A stretch of DNA of 64,000 bases from positions 1-64,000 of the forward strand of contig NZ_JASHIZ010000010.1 of the NCBI RefSeq assembly GCF_030733425.1, given 5' to 3'. The notes beneath the pieces were generated by a model that ran no database searches, was not told where the DNA came from, and saw only the letters and a list, made by a program, of their open reading frames with translations. The position numbers were made by a program, and so were the translations under genes. Shown here piece after piece: positions 57,497-64,000 of this stretch (its first letter is position 1; every line of letters begins with the position of its first letter). The DNA is from Roseovarius sp. MMSF_3350. Lineage in GTDB: Bacteria; Pseudomonadota; Alphaproteobacteria; Rhodobacterales; Rhodobacteraceae.

Positions 57497-58216
57497 TTAC
57501 TCGTCCAGCACCGACACCTCGTTGTAGGCTGCGGTAAAGCCAGACAACGACGCCTCGATCTCGACCACCTGGTCCGGCGCCTGCGCCGGCACCAGCGTCA
57601 GGCGCGCGGCAGCGCCGGCCTGGAACGCGTTGATGTCGGCCTGGGTAAATCCGATGCGGGCGAAACAGCCGCCCATCGAGCAAAACGAGTAGTTGTAGTT
57701 CTTGGCCTTGCCGCCATCGACCGAGATCTTCAGGCCCTGCGGCAACAGCGTGCCCAGCGGCACCGCGATCGTGGCACCCGCCACGGCCTGGCCGTCACTG
57801 GGCAGCTTGAACAGGCTGAACTCGGCCACCGGGTTGCCGCCTTCCTCGCGCAGAAGCTGGTACATCTGGCAGGGGTCCTCACCGGCCTCGCTGCGGAAGC
57901 ACTGAAGCTGCCAGTCGCCGAAGGTCTCCTTGATATAGGAGGGATCTTCCTGCGCTTCGCGGCCCAGATCCAGCCCGCTCGCCGCGTCGCTCTCGCCCGC
58001 GGTGTCGGCGGCGGGTTCCTCCGCGCCGTCGGTTTCGGCCTGCGCTTCTGTCTCGGTCCCGGTTTCCGTCTCGGTGGTTTCCGTTTCCGTTGCTTCCGTC
58101 TCGGCCGCTTCGGCGCCGTCCGTCGCGCCTTCGATTTCTTCCGTTTCCTGCGCGCTCAGCGCCGAGCCGACGCCCAGCAGAACGAGAAAGGGAAGGGTGT
58201 GCAAAAGTCTGGTCAT
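57497..58216 (-). CDS. Invasion-associated locus B (IalB) family protein, secreted
   Basis: IalB-type proteins are periplasmic/outer-membrane proteins named for Bartonella invasion; in free-living bacteria the role is unknown. From ATG 58216 the protein has 239 aa: a signal peptide (residues 1-22, ending GSALSA), a low-complexity Glu/Thr/Ala block (about 27-77, with ETE repeats), then the IalB domain from about 90 (KETFGDWQLQCF, AEFSLFKLPSDG, CSMGGCFARIGF). The two cysteine pairs fit the family. It has its own terminator. Confidence 0.9.
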   Translation of the reverse strand: MTRLLHTLPFLVLLGVGSALSAQETEEIEGATDGAEAAETEATETETTETETGTETEAQAETDGAEEPAADTAGESDAASGLDLGREAQEDPSYIKETFGDWQLQCFRSEAGEDPCQMYQLLREEGGNPVAEFSLFKLPSDGQAVAGATIAVPLGTLLPQGLKISVDGGKAKNYNYSFCSMGGCFARIGFTQADINAFQAGAAARLTLVPAQAPDQVVEIEASLSGFTAAYNEVSVLDE

Positions 58217-58388
58217 GTGGACCCCGTTGTCTTGTCTGAAATCAAGCTGCGTGCGCTCTAACATGGGTGATTGCAAGTGTCAGGATAAAACCGTAACGCC
58301 CCTTTCGGTGCAAGGCGGATTTTCGCCGCCGTCCTGCCTTGGCGCGACATGGCTATCTCGTTGAAAAGACACAAGAACGCATCTCGCC

Positions 58389-58419
58389 AAAAAGGAAAAG
58401 AGACCCGAAAGGCCTCTTT
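58389..58419 (-). terminator. Intrinsic terminator with no recognised gene upstream
   Basis: On the minus strand AAAGAG (58419-58414) pairs with CTCTTT (58402-58397), with an inner CC-TTTCG-GG, followed by TCCTTTTT (to 58389). The next minus-strand gene is its own neighbour ialB, about 170 bp further on, so it does not end that gene. Confidence 0.55.
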
Positions 58420-58456
58420 CCCAATTCTCCCTGCCGGACTGGCCGACTTATCTATT
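58389..58456 (-). ncRNA. Candidate small RNA B
   Basis: TTGACG (58491-58486), a 17-nt spacer and TAGCGT (58468-58463) resemble a promoter; transcription would start near 58456 and end at the terminator at 58389-58419, giving about 70 nt. No ORF of size. Transcript ends depend on the promoter guess. Confidence 0.35.
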
Positions 58457-58595
58457 GACCCGACGCTAGGGCAGTTCCGACGAGCCGTCAACAGGCAATC
58501 ATCAAAAAAACTTATCGAGCCATTACAAGAGGATACCCGCAAGGGTTGTACCTCCGTCCAGAGCGCCCGAAATACCCGTTCCGGGCAGGCTCGTG

Positions 58596-58623
58596 AAAAA
58601 AGGCCGCACCCGAAGGCGCGGCC
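58596..58623 (-). terminator. Second orphan intrinsic terminator
   Basis: On the minus strand GGCCGC (58623-58618) pairs with GCGGCC (58607-58602) around a 10-nt loop, followed by TTTTTT (58601-58596). No minus-strand gene lies upstream before 60485. Confidence 0.75.
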
Positions 58624-58700
58624 AGTCTGACAGGGAGGAAGTCGCCCCGGACCAAGAGGACATGAGTCCCGGGGCTAGATAAACACTGGCAGACAATCCT
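58596..58700 (-). ncRNA. Candidate small RNA A with an anti-Shine-Dalgarno-like CUUCCUCCC
   Basis: Upstream of the orphan terminator, a hairpin of GCCCCGG (58675-58669) with CCGGGGC (58650-58644), bulged once, is followed by an unpaired CTTCCTCCC (58641-58633) and then the terminator stem. TACAAA (58710-58705) is a possible -10; the -35 is weak. This hairpin-linker-terminator layout and the C/U-rich linker resemble stress-induced small RNAs of Rhodobacterales (CcsR and related), by recall. Expected size about 100 nt. Confidence 0.45.
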
Positions 58701-58751
58701 TAATTTTGTATGTTCGCATCGTGAAAAAAACGTGGACGAGGGGGCAGGGGC

Positions 58752-60293
58752 TTGGAAAACACGGTATTCCTGGGTGGTGGCGGTGTCGATTACGCCGAAA
58801 AGCAGGGCCTTGCCCTCAAATACGCCAACCGTCACGGTCTTATTGCCGGGGCAACCGGCACCGGCAAGACCGTCACCTTGCAAATCCTGGCAGAGGGCTT
58901 TTCCGCGGCCGGTGTCCCGGTCTTCCTGTCGGACGTGAAGGGCGACCTCTCGGGCCTCGCCGCCGCCGGCACCGCCGATTTCAAGCTGCACGAGGCTTTC
59001 ATGAGCCGCGCCGAGACCATCGGCTTTTCCGACTACAGCTATGACAGCTTCCCGGTCACCTTCTGGGATCTTTTCGGCGAACAGGGCCATCCCGTCCGCG
59101 CCACCGTGGCCGAGATGGGGCCGCTTTTGCTTTCGCGCCTGATGCAACTGACCGACGCGCAGGAAGGGGTGATGAACATCGCCTTCCGTGTGGCCGACGA
59201 ACAGGGCCTGCCTCTGCTGGATCTCAAGGACCTTCAGGCGCTGCTCGTGTGGGTCGGCGAGAACTCCAGCGAGCTTTCCCTGCGGTACGGCAACGTCTCG
59301 CGCCAATCCGTCGGTGCGATCCAGCGCTCCCTTTTGGTGCTGGAAAACCAGGGCGGCGCCCAGTTCTTTGCCGAACCCGCGCTGGAGCTGTCGGACCTGA
59401 TGACCACCGCCCCGGACGGGCGGGGCCAGGTCAACATCCTCGCCGCCGACAAGCTGATGGGCGCCCCGCGCCTCTACGCCACCTTCTTGCTGTGGCTTCT
59501 CAGCGAGCTTTTCGAGACGCTTCCCGAGGTGGGCGACCCCGACAAGCCCAAGCTGGTCTTCTTCTTCGACGAGGCGCATCTTCTGTTCGAGGACGCCCCC
59601 AAGGCGCTGATCGACAAGGTCGAACAGGTCGCCCGCCTGATCCGCTCCAAGGGCGTCGGCGTCTATTTCATCACCCAGAACCCCGATGACGTGCCCGAGG
59701 ATATCCTGGGCCAGCTCGGCAACCGGGTGCAGCACGCCCTGCGCGCCTTTACCGCCCGCGACCGCAAGGCGCTGGAACGCGCGGCCGAGACCTATCGCCC
59801 CAATGACCGCTTCGACACCGCCGATGCCATCCGCGACGTGGGCACCGGCGAGGCGGTGACCTCGATGCTGCAAGACAAGGGCGTGCCCGGCATAGTCGAG
59901 CGCACGCTCATCCGCCCGCCATCCTCGCGCCTGGGTCCGATCGACGCCGCCGCGCGGGCCGGTGTCATCGCCGCCTCGCCCGTGGCGGGAAAGTACGAAA
60001 CCGTCCTGGACCGCGAGTCCGCCTACGAGATCCTGGCAAAACGCGCCGAGGCGGCCGCGCAAGGCGCCGAAGAGGCCGAGACCGCCGCCGAAGAGCAATC
60101 CGCCGCCGAACGCGAGTTCAACGCCGGACGCCGCTACTCTGGCTCCCGCGTCGACCGCTCGTCCTCGCGCAGCCGCACGCAAAGCGGCGGCATCGGCGAC
60201 GCGGTGATGAACGCCGTGGTCAAGGAACTGGGTGGCACCACCGGCCGCCGGATCGTGCGCGGCATTCTCGGCGGCTTTTTCAAAGGACGCTGA
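58752..60293 (+). CDS. HerA/DUF853-like ATPase (YjgR family)
   Basis: The 513-aa protein starts with TTG at 58752, preceded by GGGGCAGGGG. Motifs are [15 protein letters not shown] (Walker A, residues about 30-44), [11 protein letters not shown] (Walker B) and a HerA-like [11 protein letters not shown], with Arg-finger-like segments downstream. A Ser/Arg-rich C-terminal tail (about 440-470) and an Ala/Glu-rich linker precede the [20 protein letters not shown] end. Homologues are called HerA-like helicase-domain proteins; the function is not established. The upstream spacer is antisense to the candidate small RNA A. Confidence 0.9.
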   Translation: MENTVFLGGGGVDYAEKQGLALKYANRHGLIAGATGTGKTVTLQILAEGFSAAGVPVFLSDVKGDLSGLAAAGTADFKLHEAFMSRAETIGFSDYSYDSFPVTFWDLFGEQGHPVRATVAEMGPLLLSRLMQLTDAQEGVMNIAFRVADEQGLPLLDLKDLQALLVWVGENSSELSLRYGNVSRQSVGAIQRSLLVLENQGGAQFFAEPALELSDLMTTAPDGRGQVNILAADKLMGAPRLYATFLLWLLSELFETLPEVGDPDKPKLVFFFDEAHLLFEDAPKALIDKVEQVARLIRSKGVGVYFITQNPDDVPEDILGQLGNRVQHALRAFTARDRKALERAAETYRPNDRFDTADAIRDVGTGEAVTSMLQDKGVPGIVERTLIRPPSSRLGPIDAAARAGVIAASPVAGKYETVLDRESAYEILAKRAEAAAQGAEEAETAAEEQSAAEREFNAGRRYSGSRVDRSSSRSRTQSGGIGDAVMNAVVKELGGTTGRRIVRGILGGFFKGR

Positions 60294-60312
60294 GCGGATG
60301 CCCGCGACGGCC

Positions 60313-60339
60313 CGTAGGGTGGGTGAAAACCCACGCGCC
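60313..60339. repeat. REP-like element 2 (GTAG + GNRA-capped hairpin)
   Basis: In CGTAGGGTGGGT-GAAA-ACCCACGCGC, GTGGGT (60319-60324) pairs with ACCCAC (60329-60334); the loop is GAAA. Compared with the element at 46390 the closing base pair changes from C-G to T-A and the loop from GAGA to GAAA, leaving the fold intact. It starts 19 bp after the HerA-like stop. Confidence 0.75.
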
Positions 60340-60484
60340 CGCCGAACCGGCACGGCATCGAGACCGCGCGGTCGCGCAACCCCTGAAATCGCGAAGCTGG
60401 CACCGTCGCGATGCCGAGCAAATACCGACGCGATACCGACATGCCAATTCTCCGGCAACGGATGACGTTAACCTTCGATTCGCC

Positions 60485-61456
60485 CTAGCGCCCGATCCGC
60501 TCCAGGTCGGTCAGCAGCGCCTCGGACATCTGCCGCGCCCGCCGCACCCGGCTTTGCGGCAGGTTCCGGGTCTCGGCCCGCAACAGCGCCTCGACCGCGA
60601 TGAAGAAGGGCAGGGTCACTTCCCGCTCATGCGCCGACAGCTGGAAGGCGTCGCAGAAGGCGATGAACCCCTGCCGGTCTACGCCAAGATAGACCTCACC
60701 CGAGGGGATCATCGCGCGGCGTCCCATATGCATCAGAAACCGCGCCATGTCCTTGTAAACAGGCGCCGGGCGTGACCCGCCACAATCAATCCCGGTCACC
60801 ATATTGCCGTTCACGATCAAGTTGTTGGGGTGAAAATCCCCATGCGACACGGCAAACCGCCACTGGCCGTCTTCCAACAGCGGTACCAGGCGCAGGATCT
60901 CTTTAAGGATCGGCTTTTCAACCCGCTTCAGCCGGTTGAACGCCTGGGTTTTCGCCGCCCGCTCGGCCCGCTTGGCCCACCCCGCCGGCTGGGCGGCGGC
61001 ATCGGTTTCGGTACATTCCGTATAGGCCCGCAACCACCGCGCCGCGGGTTCCAGATACCGCGCCCGCTCGGCCTCCGGCGCGCCGTATATCCATTGCAGC
61101 AAGGGCGTTCCCTCGACCTCCGACACCGCCATGATCCCGGCCTCGGGCGCGTATCCCAGCGGCGCGCAGACCCGCAGTTCGCCTTCACGCATCTTCGGCC
61201 AGATCCGGCACAGCTCGTTCCAGTCCCGCGCACAATCCTCGACCCGGTCGAGGTAGAGCCGGAATACAGCCGGTTGCTCCCCGATCCGGCCGCGCAGCAC
61301 GACCCGCTTGCCCGCGACCTCGCGGATGAGCTCCGTTGCCTGAGCCGTTGAAAACGCGGCATCTTCCGCCGCTGCTTCTTCCAGTCTCCGAGCCACGAGG
61401 CCGGACAAGTCAGGGTCGGCCGAGGGTGCGGCATCGGACGTGGAAAAGGATGTCAT
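60485..61456 (-). CDS. Aminoglycoside/choline phosphotransferase-like kinase
   Basis: From ATG 61456 the protein has 323 aa. The kinase-like fold is shown by the catalytic loop VSHGDFHPNNLIVNG (H-G-D-x-H-x2-N) and the metal-binding VTGIDCGGSRP. Upstream, GKRVVLRG and AVFRLYLDRVEDC fit the ATP lobe. APH-type kinases phosphorylate small molecules; the substrate is unknown. The C-terminal half (FFIAVEALLRAETRNLPQSR) is helical. The gene is divergent from xseB, with the starts about 100 bp apart. Confidence 0.85.
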   Translation of the reverse strand: MTSFSTSDAAPSADPDLSGLVARRLEEAAAEDAAFSTAQATELIREVAGKRVVLRGRIGEQPAVFRLYLDRVEDCARDWNELCRIWPKMREGELRVCAPLGYAPEAGIMAVSEVEGTPLLQWIYGAPEAERARYLEPAARWLRAYTECTETDAAAQPAGWAKRAERAAKTQAFNRLKRVEKPILKEILRLVPLLEDGQWRFAVSHGDFHPNNLIVNGNMVTGIDCGGSRPAPVYKDMARFLMHMGRRAMIPSGEVYLGVDRQGFIAFCDAFQLSAHEREVTLPFFIAVEALLRAETRNLPQSRVRRARQMSEALLTDLERIGR

Positions 61457-61559
61457 GGCCGGTATTTTTTCCCATGCCCCGCAGGGCGTCAACCGAATTG
61501 AAGCCCTGGCCTCGCACCGCTATGGTGCCTGCGGAAAACCCATGCAAGAGGCCGCTGAA

Positions 61560-61802
61560 ATGGACGATGACGCGATCAACACCATGTCTTTCGAACAGGC
61601 AATGAAGGCGCTCGAGGACGTCGTCACCCGGCTGGAACGCGGCGACGTACCGCTCGACGAATCCATCGCCCTGTACGAGCAGGGGGCCAAGTTGAAAAAA
61701 CGCTGTGAAACCAAGCTGAAAGAGGCCGAAGAAAAAGTGGCCGCGATCACGCTGGACGGCGACGGCACGCCCACGGGAACCACGCCGGTCGAGGGGCTTT
61801 GA
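61560..61802 (+). CDS. xseB: Exodeoxyribonuclease VII small subunit
   Basis: XseB pairs with XseA to degrade single-stranded DNA into oligonucleotides. From ATG 61560 (with AAGAGG 7 nt upstream) it has 80 aa: MSFEQAMKALEDVVTRLERGD, then LDESIALYEQGAKLKKRC and a helical KLKEAEEKVAAI segment, matching the family at its normal length. An upstream in-frame ATG at 61542 would add six residues. ispA overlaps its stop (TGATG), as in the usual xseB-ispA-dxs order. Confidence 0.93.
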   Translation: MDDDAINTMSFEQAMKALEDVVTRLERGDVPLDESIALYEQGAKLKKRCETKLKEAEEKVAAITLDGDGTPTGTTPVEGL

Positions 61803-62665
61803 TGCTTCAGTCCGCGCTCGCGGCGGACGCGGCGGCAATCCGGACCTGCCTCGAGGCGCAGATCACCGGCGATCTGCCATTGCACGCTGCCATGCGCCAC
61901 GCGCTCTTTGGCGGCAAGGCCCTGCGCGGCTTTCTGGTGATGGAAACGGCCCGTTTGCACGATGTTAACCCTTCGCGGGCAGTCTTTCCCGCATCCGCGA
62001 TCGAGGCGATGCACGCCTACAGCCTGGTGCATGACGATCTGCCCTGCATGGACGACGACGATCTGCGCCGCGGCCAGCCCACCGTACACGTCAAATGGGA
62101 CGAAGGCACCGCCGTTCTGGTGGGCGACGCGCTGCACTCGCTGGCGTTCGAGATGGCCGCACATCTTGATGGCGCCGCCACGCCCGAGGCCCGCGCCGAC
62201 CTGGCGCTCAGCCTGGCGCGCGCGGCGGGCAAGGACGGCATGGTTCTGGGCCAGGCCCTTGATATCGCGGCGGAAACGGCTGCGGATCCGCTGACCCTCG
62301 AGCAGATCATCGCGTTGCAGGACGGCAAGACCGGCGCGCTGTTCGGCTGGGCCGCCAGTGCCGGGGCCGTCATGGCCCGCGCCGACACTGGCCCGCTTGT
62401 GGACTATGCGCAGGCGCTCGGCCTCGCGTTCCAGATCCAGGACGACGTCATCGACCAGACCGGCGACGCCGCCGCCGTGGGCAAGGCCGTGGGCAAGGAC
62501 GCGGCGGCCGGGAAGGCGACGTTCGTGTCGCTTCTGGGACTGGAAGAGGCGAAACGCCGCGCGGCCGCTCTTGTTGACACTGCCTGTGACAGCTTATCTG
62601 CTTATGGGAGGCGGGCCGAACGCTTGCGCGACCTGGCGCGCTTCGTTATCTCGCGGCAAAGCTAG
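61802..62665 (+). CDS. ispA: Polyprenyl synthetase (farnesyl diphosphate synthase type)
   Basis: This enzyme makes farnesyl diphosphate (or longer) from DMAPP/GPP and IPP. The 287-aa protein from ATG 61802 has the first Asp-rich motif [16 protein letters not shown] (residues about 77-89) with FGGKALRG before it, and the second motif [13 protein letters not shown]. The DDLPxMDDD spacing is typical of bacterial farnesyl synthases, but product length cannot be fixed by eye. It follows xseB (TGATG overlap) and precedes dxs. Confidence 0.94.
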   Translation: MLQSALAADAAAIRTCLEAQITGDLPLHAAMRHALFGGKALRGFLVMETARLHDVNPSRAVFPASAIEAMHAYSLVHDDLPCMDDDDLRRGQPTVHVKWDEGTAVLVGDALHSLAFEMAAHLDGAATPEARADLALSLARAAGKDGMVLGQALDIAAETAADPLTLEQIIALQDGKTGALFGWAASAGAVMARADTGPLVDYAQALGLAFQIQDDVIDQTGDAAAVGKAVGKDAAAGKATFVSLLGLEEAKRRAAALVDTACDSLSAYGRRAERLRDLARFVISRQS

Positions 62666-62720
62666 CCGCCCGGCCCGAACCGGCCCTGAGTGGCTGCCAA
62701 ACTTCAAGGAGCGGCGACGC

Positions 62721-64000
62721 GTGACACGCCCCCAGACCCCCTTGCTGGATACGGTTTCCAGCCCCGCCGACCTAAAGCGTCTCTCCGATGCCGAGTTGCG
62801 CCAGCTGGCAGACGAGCTGCGCAGCGAGACCATCTCGGCGGTTTCCGAAACCGGCGGACACCTCGGCGCCGGCCTCGGCGTGGTCGAACTGACAGTGGCG
62901 CTACATCACACCTTCGACGCCCCGCGCGACAAGATCATCTGGGACGTCAGTCACCAGTGCTATCCCCACAAGATCCTGACAGGTCGCCGCGACCGTATGC
63001 GCACGATCCGGCAGGAGGGGGGGCTGAGCGGTTTCACCAAGCGCTCTGAAAGCCCGTACGACCCGTTCGGCGCCGCCCACAGTTCCACCTCGATTTCCGC
63101 CGCCCTGGGCTTTGCCGTGGCGCGCGACCTCGGCGGGGCCAGCGAGACCGGCCATGGCGATGCCATCGCGGTCATCGGCGACGGCGCGATGTCGGCAGGC
63201 ATGGCCTTCGAGGCGATGAACCACGCAGGCCACCTTGGCAAGCGCCTGATCGTCATCCTGAACGACAACGAGATGTCCATCGCGCCGCCCGTGGGTGCGC
63301 TCTCGTCCTACCTGTCGCGTCTTTACGCGGGCGAGCCGTTTCAGGAATTCAAGGCCGCCGCGAAGGGCGCGGTATCTCTTCTGCCAGAGCCTTTCCAAAT
63401 GGGCGCGAAGCGGGCCAAGGAAATGCTCAAGGGCATGGCCGTGGGCGGAACGCTGTTCGAGCAGTTGGGCTTCAGCTATCTAGGCCCTATCGACGGGCAC
63501 GACATGGACCAGCTTTTGCCCGTGCTGCGCACCGTCAAGGCCCGTGCGAACGGGCCGATCCTGATCCACATGATCACGAAGAAGGGCAAGGGCTACGCCC
63601 CGGCGGAAAGCCGTCGCGACGGCGGGCACGCGACCGCCAAGTTCGACATCGCCACCGGCGAGCAGAAGAAATCACCCTCGAACGCCCCCAGCTACACCAA
63701 GGTCTTTGCCGAGGCGCTGCTGAAACACGCGGCCGAAGACGACCGGATCTGCGGCGTGACCGCCGCGATGCCGGACGGCACCGGGCTGGACCTGCTGGAA
63801 AAACGCTATCCTTCGCGCTGCTTTGACGTCGGTATCGCCGAACAGCATGCCGTGACCTTCTCGGCCGGGCTTGCTGCGGGTGGGATGCGACCCTTCTGCG
63901 CGATCTATTCCACCTTTCTGCAACGCGGGTTCGATCAGGTCGTGCACGATGTCGCAATCCAGCGCCTGCCGGTGCGTTTCGCCATCGATCGCGCGGGGTT
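62721..64000 (+). CDS. dxs: 1-deoxy-D-xylulose 5-phosphate synthase, N-terminal part (cut by window end)
   Basis: Dxs condenses pyruvate and glyceraldehyde 3-phosphate, using thiamine diphosphate, to start the MEP pathway. The GTG at 62721 has AAGGAG 9 nt upstream. The 426 visible codons contain [21 protein letters not shown] in parts, [16 protein letters not shown], the ThDP motif [39 protein letters not shown] and [15 protein letters not shown]. The C-terminal third lies beyond the window. It follows ispA by 55 bp. Confidence 0.96.
   Translation, partial: MTRPQTPLLDTVSSPADLKRLSDAELRQLADELRSETISAVSETGGHLGAGLGVVELTVALHHTFDAPRDKIIWDVSHQCYPHKILTGRRDRMRTIRQEGGLSGFTKRSESPYDPFGAAHSSTSISAALGFAVARDLGGASETGHGDAIAVIGDGAMSAGMAFEAMNHAGHLGKRLIVILNDNEMSIAPPVGALSSYLSRLYAGEPFQEFKAAAKGAVSLLPEPFQMGAKRAKEMLKGMAVGGTLFEQLGFSYLGPIDGHDMDQLLPVLRTVKARANGPILIHMITKKGKGYAPAESRRDGGHATAKFDIATGEQKKSPSNAPSYTKVFAEALLKHAAEDDRICGVTAAMPDGTGLDLLEKRYPSRCFDVGIAEQHAVTFSAGLAAGGMRPFCAIYSTFLQRGFDQVVHDVAIQRLPVRFAIDRAG

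Noticed and set aside
58349..58630. 93-codon plus-strand frame between ialB and the HerA-like gene
   Set aside because: It is Lys/Arg-rich with no known motif, runs through the two orphan terminators, and its composition fits non-coding sequence. I interpret the region as candidate small RNAs instead.

Overview
The window is chromosomal DNA from an alphaproteobacterium of the order Rhodobacterales, most likely a member of the Roseobacter group. The evidence is the high G+C content, the adjacent sciP and ctrA cell-cycle genes, the pyrH-frr-uppS-cdsA-dxr-rseP-bamA-ompH-fabZ-lpxA-lpxI-lpxB block, LpxI in place of LpxH, lineage-restricted families (DUF6477, DUF6456, IalB, DUF1127) and an isolated non-pyrrolysine MttB homologue. 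Genus cannot be fixed from the sequence. Almost all of the window is ordinary core or lineage-core genome. I see no prophage, intact insertion sequence, CRISPR array, tRNA or rRNA gene.

Layout. 1-6.2 kb: the start of a FemAB/GNAT-like gene, two small membrane proteins, ssb, a lytic transglycosylase, a manganese-type cupin, a peptide-type ABC binding protein, an AraC regulator and miaA. 6.3-18.7 kb: a long plus-strand envelope supercluster covering UMP kinase, ribosome recycling, undecaprenyl and CDP-diacylglycerol synthesis, Dxr of the MEP pathway, RseP, BamA, Skp/OmpH, FabZ and LpxA/I/B. 18.7-22 kb: a REP-associated transposase-like gene (RAYT), mnmA, and sciP-ctrA with a CtrA-like box. 22-28 kb: ligA-recG, an orphan Hcp-like small protein, an A+T-rich spacer with a candidate small RNA, and a cation diffusion facilitator flanked by two related palindromes. 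28-36.7 kb: NifU-like scaffold, hisI, gluQ, trmFO, a di-haem peroxidase, an enoyl-CoA hydratase homologue, a thioesterase, and a divergent DUF1127/MocR pair with three direct repeats between them. 36.9-44.7 kb: rplM-rpsI, tetR-ppk2, a lipoprotein hydrolase, metA (acetyl type), a P-loop ATPase, a FadL-type porin and an EamA transporter. 44.7-52.5 kb: guaA, mttB-like, DUF6477/DUF6456, a VIT1-like transporter, lipA and a DUF882 peptidase. 52.8-64 kb: an L,D-transpeptidase, lpxD-acp-KAS, ialB, a gene-free spacer with two minus-strand terminators, a HerA-like ATPase, a kinase-like protein, and xseB-ispA-dxs, with dxs cut by the window end.

How the genes fit together. Lipid A synthesis is split between lpxA-lpxI-lpxB and a distant lpxD that has its own acyl carrier protein and ketosynthase. 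Isoprenoid supply is covered by dxr, dxs, ispA and uppS. Envelope assembly and remodelling involve BamA, OmpH, RseP, a lytic transglycosylase, an L,D-transpeptidase and a DUF882 peptidase. tRNA modification involves miaA, mnmA, gluQ and trmFO.

The least ordinary material lies between and around genes. It comprises two REP-like hairpins starting with GTAG that covary and carry GNRA loops, together with a RAYT homologue that seems to lack its catalytic tyrosine; paired TCTTCGTACGAAGA palindromes around a metal transporter; intrinsic terminators not preceded by any recognised gene on their strand (58389-58623, and possibly 27043-27074), which suggest unannotated small RNAs; and a three-repeat operator for a MocR regulator. 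All computations are by eye; no database was searched.
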